DNA of 6,074 bases from CAZWVM01 sp964637705 (GTDB taxonomy: Bacteria; UBA8481). Below the pieces are notes generated by a model, which saw only the letters and a program-made list of their open reading frames with translations, made no database searches and was not told where the DNA came from. Each line of letters begins with the position of its first letter. Position 1 is the stretch's first letter. The stretch lies in the NCBI GenBank assembly GCA_964637705.1, contig CAZWVM010000202.1, positions 1 to 6,074 on the forward strand, read 5' to 3'. Position numbers and translations under genes: made by a program. Below, piece by piece: positions 1 to 5,525 of this stretch.

Positions 1-933
1 GAGGGCGCGCTCCTGCAGGTGGACCACCTCGAGGAGGTGGCCGAGATCGAGGAACTGGCCGCCGCGCAGAAGAAGAAGGCGCGCGTCGGCGTGCGCATCA
101 ACCTCGACTCCGGATTGCAGCCGGCCTGGGACCGCTTCGGCTTCAACCTCGAGTCCGGCGGCGCCTTCCAGGCGGTGAAGAGGATCGTCGCGGGCGGGCG
201 GTGCGACGTGACCGGGCTCCATTGCCACATCGGCACCTTCCTCCTCGATCCCACCTTCTATCGCCGTGCCATCGAGAAGATCCTCGCCTTCGCGGCGACG
301 ATCCGGTCCGAGCTGGGTGTCCGCATCGAGACGGTGAACATGGGCGGCGGATTCGCCTCCACCAACACCCTCTACACGCAGTACCTGCCCGGCGACCAGG
401 CCTGCCCGAGCTTCGCGCAGTACGCGGAGGCGCTGACGGGGCCCCTGATGGCGCTCTCCGGGAAGGAGATGCCGACTTTGATCCTGGAGACCGGCCGCGG
501 ACTCGTCGACGACACCGGAGTCATGGTCGCCTCCGTCATCGGCACCAAGCGCCTCACCTCCGGCCTGCGCGCCGTGATCGTCGACGCGGGCCTCAACGTC
601 CTCATCACCGCGCTCTGGTACAAGCTCCAGGTCTACCCGGCCCAGCCCTTCGAGGGGATCAGCGAGGACACGGTCGTGTACGGGCCCCTCTGCATGAGGA
701 TCGACTGCCTGAGGGAGGCGGTGACGCTGCCGGATTTGAAGAAGGGCGACAAGGTCGTCATCAAGCCGGTCGGGGCCTACTGCGTCTCGCAGTCCTGGCA
801 GTTCATCAAGCTCCGCCCGGCGGTCGTGCTCGTCGACATGAACGGGAAGGGCGAGCTGATCCGCCGCGCCGAGACGCTCGACGACCTCGTCGGCCCGGAG
901 ATTCTGCCGGAGCGGCTGAAGATCAAGGCATGA
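1..933 (+). CDS. Fold-type III PLP-dependent amino-acid decarboxylase (diaminopimelate/ornithine decarboxylase superfamily), 5' partial
   Basis: The reading frame is open from base 1 to the TGA at 931-933, so about 310 C-terminal residues are present. The N-terminal part with the PLP-binding lysine lies outside the window; the GTG at 19 is internal, not the start. Superfamily motifs appear in the expected order: HCHIGT (220-237, like HxHIGS), GGGF (343-354, PLP-phosphate loop), ETGRG (487-501, matching EPGR), GPLCMRID (around 682-705, matching GPxCxSxD) and GAY (772-780). The family removes the alpha-carboxylate of basic or dibasic amino acids in the cytoplasm. The usual substrate-site block CESxD reads C-M-R-I-D here, so the glutamate next to the cysteine is missing, and GAY is followed by CVSQSWQFI rather than the usual diaminopimelate-decarboxylase tail. 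A relative with a different substrate therefore seems likelier than true LysA. The gene is followed 21 bases later by the transporter-peptidase gene on the same strand. Superfamily is confident; substrate is unknown. Confidence 0.88.
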   Translation, partial: EGALLQVDHLEEVAEIEELAAAQKKKARVGVRINLDSGLQPAWDRFGFNLESGGAFQAVKRIVAGGRCDVTGLHCHIGTFLLDPTFYRRAIEKILAFAATIRSELGVRIETVNMGGGFASTNTLYTQYLPGDQACPSFAQYAEALTGPLMALSGKEMPTLILETGRGLVDDTGVMVASVIGTKRLTSGLRAVIVDAGLNVLITALWYKLQVYPAQPFEGISEDTVVYGPLCMRIDCLREAVTLPDLKKGDKVVIKPVGAYCVSQSWQFIKLRPAVVLVDMNGKGELIRRAETLDDLVGPEILPERLKIKA

Positions 934-954
934 CGGGGGCGACGGGATCGAGCC

Positions 955-3087
955 GTGACTGAGACCTCCACCCGCGCGTGCGCGGCGGGCCGCCTCCTCG
1001 TCGACGCCGTGCTGCGCAGCTACGCGGCGGTGCTCTTCATGGAGCGGCGCCGGCTCGGCGCGGCCATCATCGCGCTGACGTTGCTTGATCCGCGCGTCGC
1101 GGCCGGAGGTCTCATCGGGGCGGTCGGCGCCAATCTCCTCGCGATCGCCTTCGGCTACGCGCCGGAGTTGGTGCGCACCGGGCTCTACGGCATCTCGCCG
1201 CTTCTCGCGGGGATGGGCCTCGCGTACTTCGGGGGGCTCTCCGCGACGACCCTCGTCTTCGTCCTCCCGGCGGCCTGGTTCGCGATGCTCCTCTCCGTCA
1301 TCCTCACCGACCGCCTCTACGCGCGCTTCCGGATCGGCTCGCTCTCTCTTTCCTTCGCGCTCGTCGCGACGCTCGGCGCGGTCGTCGTGAAGCCGGAGGG
1401 TTTCACGGGGCCGGGCGGCGCGGAGGACCCGGTGAGCGTCTTCTTCTCCTCGATGGGCGCGATCTATTTCCTGCCGAAGGTCCTGCCCGGGGCGATCCTC
1501 TTCGTGCTCCTCGCCTGGCGCTCCCGCGCCTCGGCCGTCCTCGCCGTCCTCGGCTTCCTCGTCGGGACCGCGCTCTTCCGCCTCATGGGGGGCTCGATGG
1601 CGGACGTGGCCTACGGCATGGTCGGCCTGAACTTCATCCTCGCCGCGATCGCCCTCGGCGGCGCCTTCCTCGAGCCGGGGCCGTCCGCCACCGTTCACGC
1701 GCTCTGCGGCGCGGCCGTGACGGCCTTCGTCGCCGTCGTCAGCTCGCGGCTTCTCACGCCCGCCGGGCTCCCGGTCTTCTCCTGGCCCTTCAACCTCGCG
1801 GTGATCGGCTGGATGGCGGCCCTGGCCCTGAGGCCGTCCGGGGCGCGGCCCGCCTTCTCGGACGATCCGCTCCGCGCGCCCGAGGAGACGGCGCGGCGGG
1901 CCTTCCTGCGCGAGCGCCTCGTCGCGGCCCCGGGCCGCGTCGCCTTGCCCTTCCTCGGGGAATGGACCGTGACCCAGGGTCCCCTGGGGCGCCCCACGCA
2001 CCAGCCGCCGTGGCAGCACGCGTGGGACTTCGAGGTGATGGACGCGGAGGGATTTCCCTTCCGGCGGGGCGGTGCCCGGGACGAGGGCGCGATCCGGTTG
2101 GAGGATTACGCCTGCTTCAACGCGCCCGTCCTGGCGGCGGCCGACGGTCTCGTCACCGCCGCCTCCGACGGCGTGCCGGACAACGAGCCGGGCGCGACGA
2201 ACACGCGGGAGAACTTCGGCAACTACGTGGTGATCCGCCACGAGCACGGCTCCACGCTCTACGCCCACCTCCGGCGTGGCTCGGTCGCCGTCTACGCCGG
2301 CCTCGCGGTCAAGGCCGGGCAGGTCATCGCGCGATGCGGCGCCTCGGGCCGGGCCCCGCGACCCCACCTCCACTTCCACCTCCAGGACGGAGACGAGCCC
2401 GGCTCCGCGACGCTGCCGGTTCGATTTGCCGCGTACCTCGAGCGCGAGGGGCCCGCGGGCGAGGCGGCCTACGTCGAGGAGGGATGCCCGGGCGAGTACC
2501 GGCGCGTACAGTCGATCGAGACGGCGTCGGCGGCGCTTCACGCGCCGGCCCTGGAGCCGGGCCGGTTCTGGCGGTTCTCAGTCCGCGCGGGCGGAGAGCT
2601 CCTCGAGGAGACCTGGCGGACGGAGGAGGACCTCTGGGGCGGGGTGCGCGTGGTCGCGGAGAACCCGCGCGCGGCGGCCTCGTGGAGGACCGGGCCCGCG
2701 GGACTCACGGTCGTCTCCTTCGAGGGCGACCGCTCGGGCGCGCTCCATGCGCTCGTGCACGGCCTCTCTCGCGTCCCTCGCCGGCTCCTGCCGGGCATGG
2801 ACTGGACGGACACGGGCGTCTACGCCCTCGGCTCGCTCTCGCCGGGGGAACTCCTGCGCGAGGCGCTCCTGCCGCTCGCGGGGCTCGGCGGCCGGCCCTC
2901 CCGCTTCCGCGTCGACGCGGACGCGAACGAGCGCCGCCTGGCGATCCGCGCGTCGACGGCGCGCGGCGAGATCGTCTCGGAGTGGTCGCGCGCCGAGGGA
3001 CTCCTGCGCCTCGAGTCGCCCGCCGGCCGTTCACTCCTCGCGACGCGCGACGAGGGTGAGCGGAGTACACTCAAGATAAGTCGGTAG
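955..3087 (+). CDS. Urea-transporter-like membrane domain fused to M23 (LytM-type) metallopeptidase domain
   Basis: The 710-residue product starts at a GTG with only a weak G-rich upstream stretch. This start is preferred because the first helix of the transporter domain (LLVDAVLRSYAAVLFM, about 14-29) lies upstream of the next ATG. Residues about 12-290 contain roughly ten hydrophobic segments and the paired repeat blocks of the UT urea-transporter family: GLYGISPLLAG (76-86) and GLNFILAAIALGG (224-236). The first block lacks the usual YNG. Residues about 340-490 form an M23 zinc peptidase domain. Zinc and catalytic residues appear intact: H349 and D358 in THQPPWQHAWDF, H438 in YAHL, and H471/H473 in PHLHFH, with GNYVVIRH at 422-429. 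M23 enzymes cut peptidoglycan cross-bridges or peptides outside the cytoplasm. Residues about 500-710 are unrecognised, soluble and rich in predicted strands. The stop codon lies inside the left arm of a long inverted repeat. Domain calls are firm; transported substrate and peptidase target are inferred from family only. Confidence 0.85.
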   Translation: MTETSTRACAAGRLLVDAVLRSYAAVLFMERRRLGAAIIALTLLDPRVAAGGLIGAVGANLLAIAFGYAPELVRTGLYGISPLLAGMGLAYFGGLSATTLVFVLPAAWFAMLLSVILTDRLYARFRIGSLSLSFALVATLGAVVVKPEGFTGPGGAEDPVSVFFSSMGAIYFLPKVLPGAILFVLLAWRSRASAVLAVLGFLVGTALFRLMGGSMADVAYGMVGLNFILAAIALGGAFLEPGPSATVHALCGAAVTAFVAVVSSRLLTPAGLPVFSWPFNLAVIGWMAALALRPSGARPAFSDDPLRAPEETARRAFLRERLVAAPGRVALPFLGEWTVTQGPLGRPTHQPPWQHAWDFEVMDAEGFPFRRGGARDEGAIRLEDYACFNAPVLAAADGLVTAASDGVPDNEPGATNTRENFGNYVVIRHEHGSTLYAHLRRGSVAVYAGLAVKAGQVIARCGASGRAPRPHLHFHLQDGDEPGSATLPVRFAAYLEREGPAGEAAYVEEGCPGEYRRVQSIETASAALHAPALEPGRFWRFSVRAGGELLEETWRTEEDLWGGVRVVAENPRAAASWRTGPAGLTVVSFEGDRSGALHALVHGLSRVPRRLLPGMDWTDTGVYALGSLSPGELLREALLPLAGLGGRPSRFRVDADANERRLAIRASTARGEIVSEWSRAEGLLRLESPAGRSLLATRDEGERSTLKISR

Positions 3088-3219
3088 AATGTCCTCGGAG
3101 CGGCCTGGGCGACGCCGAATCCATGGAGGGATGAGGCGGCGGCGGGAGGCCGTAGAATTTCCCATGGAAGGGAAATCCAAGGCCAAGACGCGGAGAGGAC
3201 GTTCTACCGACATATCTTG
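3072..3219. repeat. Long imperfect inverted repeat (148 bp; 25-bp arms), possible MITE-like element or structured RNA
   Basis: The left arm (3072-3096) and right arm (3195-3219) are reverse complements over 25 positions with two mismatches; both share the core GTCGGTAGAA. Inside them, GGCCTGGG (3102-3109) pairs with CCAAGGCC (3177-3184) with one mismatch, and CCATGG occurs on both sides (3121-3126 and 3162-3167). The whole segment could therefore fold into one long imperfect hairpin. GTAGAATGTCC (3084-3094) recurs as GTAGAATTTCC (3152-3162) and inverted at 3197-3207, giving three related copies. TA dinucleotides sit symmetrically at 3077-3078 and 3213-3214. If they are a target duplication, the element would be 3079-3212 and the empty site would be CAAGATATCTTG, itself a palindrome. 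No transposase is encoded. No T-run follows the right arm, so this is not a standard intrinsic terminator. The inverted repeat is certain; its nature is inferred. Confidence 0.7.
3157..3176. repeat. Short hairpin inside the inverted-repeat element
   Basis: ATTTCCC (3157-3163) and GGGAAAT (3170-3176) form a perfect 7-bp stem around the 6-base loop ATGGAA. A related smaller stem, ATCC/GGAT around ATGGAG, occurs at 3119-3132. Both share a CCATGGA(A)GGG core, as if this part were internally duplicated. There is no T-run afterwards, so it does not look like a terminator. It may be part of the fold of the surrounding element. Confidence 0.45.
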
Positions 3220-3244
3220 CATGCACCCGCGTGAGCGAGCCGGG

Positions 3245-3273
3245 TGGACAAAAATAGATTATTTTAGTACGAT
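3245..3273 (+). promoter_or_regulatory. Candidate sigma70-type promoter for the kinase/FecR pair
   Basis: TGGACA (3245-3250, 5 of 6 to TTGACA) and TACGAT (3268-3273, 4 of 6 to TATAAT) are separated by exactly 17 bases. They lie in the only clearly AT-rich patch of the window, directly upstream of the histidine kinase gene. Transcription would start near 3280, just before the strong Shine-Dalgarno at 3281-3286. That fits translation from GTG 3298 and not from ATG 3274. Pattern match only, with no experimental support. Confidence 0.4.
3251..3265. promoter_or_regulatory. AT-rich palindrome in the promoter spacer, possible operator
   Basis: AAAATA (3251-3256) and TATTTT (3260-3265) are perfect inverted copies around GAT. 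The palindrome lies wholly within the 17-base spacer between the candidate -35 and -10 boxes, where a bound repressor could block RNA polymerase. It is short and AT-rich, so chance is possible, although AT-rich sequence is otherwise rare in this window. No regulator gene is adjacent. Confidence 0.25.
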
Positions 3274-3280
3274 ATGGTCA

Positions 3281-3286
3281 AAGGAG
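3281..3286 (+). promoter_or_regulatory. Shine-Dalgarno site that decides the kinase start
   Basis: AAGGAG stands 11 bases before GTG 3298. The alternative ATG at 3274 lies upstream of this site and has no purine-rich sequence before it, only AT-rich promoter-like DNA. This is the main reason for placing the kinase start at 3298. Confidence 0.55.
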
Positions 3287-3297
3287 AATCGGCCCGC

Positions 3298-4659
3298 GTG
3301 AACCGCATCGTGACGATCCTGCAGGGGATGAGAAAGCACCTCGAGAGCGGAACTCACGCCGCCCAGACGCTCGAACCTTACTTCCAGTCCCTCGCCGAGG
3401 CGCTCGCGGAGGAGCGGCTCTTCAACGACGAGATGGCGCGGATCACGGAGAAGATCAATGCGGGGCTGACCTTCGAGGAGATCCTCGCCGCGCTCTACGG
3501 CGCGATGAGGTCCGTCCTGCCCTACGACCGGATCGGTTGCGCGCTCCTGGACGATAACGGCACCGTTCTCAGGTCCCGTTGGAATCGAGCCTCCTACGAA
3601 CCCATCCACCTCAAGGGCGATTTCAGCGGGCGCATGCAGAACTCGAGCCTCGCGCGGATCCTCGAGACCGGGGAGCCGCGGATCCTCAACGACCTCGAGG
3701 CCTATCTCATCGATCACCCGGAATCGGTCTCCACGCGCCTGATCGTCGAGGAGGGGATCCGCTCGAGCCTCACGTGCCCCCTCGTCGCGCGCAACCGTCC
3801 CGTGGGTTTCCTCTTCTTCTCCAGCCGTTCCATCGGCACCTACCGCGACGCCCACGTGGACCTCTATCGCCGCATCGCCGGGCAGGTTTCGCTGACGTTG
3901 GAGAAGAGCCGGCTCTACGACCGCGTGGTCGAACTGAACGACCTGAAGAACCGCTTCCTCGGCATGGCCTCGCACGACCTGCGCAACCCGCTCTTCGTCA
4001 TCGTCGGCTACCTGTCGCTCTTCCAGCGCGGGAAGTTCGGGCCTCCGTCGCCCGAGGCCGTTCCGGTGCTGGAGATGATGATGAAGAGCTGCGAGTCGAT
4101 GATCGAGATGATCGACAACCTGCTCGACGTCAACATCATCGAGTCGGGGAGGCTCGAATTGAACCTGGAGGAGGTCCCGCTCGAGCCGTTCCTGCGCGAG
4201 AAGTGCGCGGGCGGGGAGATCCTGGCCCGTTCGAAGTCGATCGTGATCGAGACGGCCCTGCCGGCGGAACTGCCCGCGGTGCGCCTCGACCGGAGCCGCA
4301 TGGCCCAGGTCATCGACAATCTCGTCTCCAACGCCGTCAAGTATTCGCATCCCGGCACGAAGATCACGGTCGCGGCCGCCGCGACGGGCGGCGAGGCGGA
4401 GATCCGCGTGCGGGACGAGGGGCAGGGAATCCCCCTGGAGGAGCAGGAGAAGCTCTTCAAGCACTTCGGGAAGACGAGCGTGAAGGCGACGGCGGGCGAG
4501 CGCTCGATCGGTCTGGGGCTTGCCATCATCAAGAACATCGTGGACGCTCACGGCGGCCGGATCCGGGTGGAGAGCCGCCCGGGCGAGGGGTCGACCTTCA
4601 TCGTGACGCTGCCCGTGGGCGGACCCGCTCTCGGGGCCGGCAAAGGAGAGACGAGATGA
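3298..4659 (+). CDS. Soluble GAF-domain sensor histidine kinase
   Basis: With GTG 3298 as start the product has 453 residues; starting at ATG 3274 would add eight. Residues 1-55 are helical and charged. Residues about 57-200 form a GAF sensor domain ending in a helix that leads into the kinase core. The dimerisation/phosphoacceptor domain contains MASHDLRNPL, with the phosphorylated histidine at H226. The ATPase domain has an N-box (NLVSNAVKYS, N345), G1 box (DEGQGI, 373-378), an F-box-like LFKHFGKTS and G2 box (GLGLAI, 405-410), then the usual closing block GEGSTFIVTLP. All catalytic boxes look intact. No membrane segment or signal peptide is visible, so it should sense a cytoplasmic ligand or redox/small-molecule cue through GAF. 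No response regulator is next to it. Its stop overlaps the following FecR gene by ATGA, implying translational coupling. Family call is firm; signal and partner are unknown. Confidence 0.92.
   Translation: MNRIVTILQGMRKHLESGTHAAQTLEPYFQSLAEALAEERLFNDEMARITEKINAGLTFEEILAALYGAMRSVLPYDRIGCALLDDNGTVLRSRWNRASYEPIHLKGDFSGRMQNSSLARILETGEPRILNDLEAYLIDHPESVSTRLIVEEGIRSSLTCPLVARNRPVGFLFFSSRSIGTYRDAHVDLYRRIAGQVSLTLEKSRLYDRVVELNDLKNRFLGMASHDLRNPLFVIVGYLSLFQRGKFGPPSPEAVPVLEMMMKSCESMIEMIDNLLDVNIIESGRLELNLEEVPLEPFLREKCAGGEILARSKSIVIETALPAELPAVRLDRSRMAQVIDNLVSNAVKYSHPGTKITVAAAATGGEAEIRVRDEGQGIPLEEQEKLFKHFGKTSVKATAGERSIGLGLAIIKNIVDAHGGRIRVESRPGEGSTFIVTLPVGGPALGAGKGETR
4642..4648 (+). promoter_or_regulatory. 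Shine-Dalgarno site for the FecR-domain gene
   Basis: AAAGGAG lies within the last codons of the kinase gene, seven bases before ATG 4656. It fixes that ATG as the start, rather than ATG 4674 or any upstream codon in the same open frame, which overlaps the kinase out of phase. Confidence 0.75.
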
Positions 4660-5519
4660 CTCCATCGACAGGCATGAACGGTGCACCCGCGCCGCGCGCG
4701 CGGCTGGCGGCGGCCTTTCTGCTCCTGGGCCTCCTGTCGCCCGTCCGCGCCGACACCGCCGCCTCCGCCGTCGTGTACCTCTCCGGAGACGACACGATCG
4801 CGGAGGGACGGACCTATCGCGAGGGCGACGTGATCACGACGTCGGGCGGGCTCATGATGAAGCTTCCCGACGGGAGCGACGTCGAACTGGAGCGGAACAC
4901 GACCGTGAAGATCACGCGCCTGCAGCGTACCGGGACGCAGTCCGCGACCTCGATCCACGTTTCGCGCGGCGCCGTCCGCTCGCGCGTCGAGAGTCTCTCG
5001 TCCCGTTCGAGCTACTCCGTCACGACGCCGATCGCCACCGCGGGCGTGCGCGGCACGGACTTCTCCGTCGCCTACGAGCCGACTTCGCCGACGGCGACGG
5101 CGGCCAACGCCGACGCGGCCGACATCGACGTCTTCGAGGGAACGGTCGGGGTGGAGCAGGACGGCCAGTCCGCGACGGTCGGCGCGGGCGAGGGCGCGAC
5201 GGTGAGCGCCCGGCAGATCCGGCGTCGCGCGGTTCTCGAGCGGATCCGCGAGCGGTGGCAGGACCGGCGGCAGGAGATCATCGAGCGGATGAGGCGGCGC
5301 CTGAACGTCGCGCCCGACGGCGACGTCGGGGAGGCTCTGCGCCAGCGCCTGCAGCAGTTGACGCCCGAGCAGCGCGAGGCCGTCAAGAACCGCCTGCAGC
5401 AACTGCAGACCGAGATCCGGCAGCGGGTGCGGCAGGCCGTCGAGAACGCGCGCGCGCGCGAAGCCCAGCGCCGCTCGTCGCAGGCGCCTCCGCCGCGCCG
5501 CCGACCGCCGGGCCGCTAG
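4656..5519 (+). CDS. Exported FecR-domain protein with Arg/Gln-rich helical C-terminal tail
   Basis: The 287-residue product begins at an ATG overlapping the kinase stop (ATGA) behind a strong AAAGGAG. The frame is open far upstream, but that part is out of phase with the kinase and not coding. Residues 14-32 form a signal peptide (basic RAR, hydrophobic LAAAFLLLGLL, then SPVRA before D33). Residues about 50-185 match the FecR domain: a GEVxT-like REGDVITTSGG, then LPDGSDVELERNTTVKI, TPIATAGVRGTDF (GVRGTDF at 130-136) and a closing DVFEGTVGVEQDGQ block. FecR domains are periplasmic beta-rich modules, in classical cases signalling to an anti-sigma system; many are stand-alone and of unknown role. 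Residues about 189-287 are a basic, helical, coiled-coil-like tail with LTPEQREAVKNRL, resembling the LTxxQ repeats of Spy/CpxP-type proteins, ending in a proline/arginine-rich stretch. No sigma factor or TonB receptor is nearby. Role unknown beyond a likely envelope location. Confidence 0.85.
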   Translation: MTPSTGMNGAPAPRARLAAAFLLLGLLSPVRADTAASAVVYLSGDDTIAEGRTYREGDVITTSGGLMMKLPDGSDVELERNTTVKITRLQRTGTQSATSIHVSRGAVRSRVESLSSRSSYSVTTPIATAGVRGTDFSVAYEPTSPTATAANADAADIDVFEGTVGVEQDGQSATVGAGEGATVSARQIRRRAVLERIRERWQDRRQEIIERMRRRLNVAPDGDVGEALRQRLQQLTPEQREAVKNRLQQLQTEIRQRVRQAVENARAREAQRRSSQAPPPRRRPPGR

Positions 5520-5525
5520 GCGCGG

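Noticed and set aside
1962..3079. Long alternative plus-frame ORFs across the M23 and C-terminal regions
   Set aside because: They are Arg/Pro/Gly-rich out-of-phase translations of the fusion gene with no recognisable motif.
3224..3246. CACCC/GGGTG hairpin with an inner GC-GTGA-GC, considered as a terminator for the fusion gene
   Set aside because: It is followed by an A-rich, not T-rich, stretch on the plus strand, and overlaps the -35 candidate; the stem is short.
3089..3301. 70-codon plus-strand ORF between the fusion gene and the kinase
   Set aside because: It spans the inverted repeat and the promoter-like patch, has no ribosome site, and shows a charged, non-protein-like composition.
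3579..4655. Upstream extension of the FecR reading frame within the kinase gene
   Set aside because: The extension is out of phase with the kinase, Arg/Pro-rich and featureless; a signal peptide and strong ribosome site place the true start at 4656.
3259..4686. 475-codon open frame on the minus strand opposite the histidine kinase
   Set aside because: It mirrors the kinase codons in a GC-rich gene; its composition is Arg/Asp/Glu/His-rich with no fold or motif, and the plus-strand kinase is unmistakable.
4548..5402. Minus-strand ORF opposite the FecR gene
   Set aside because: It is antisense to a gene with a clear signal peptide and FecR motifs, and carries no motif of its own.
5520..5525. 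Possible bidirectional terminator between the convergent FecR and AEC genes
   Set aside because: Only six bases separate the stop codons and no hairpin with a T-run can be drawn across them.
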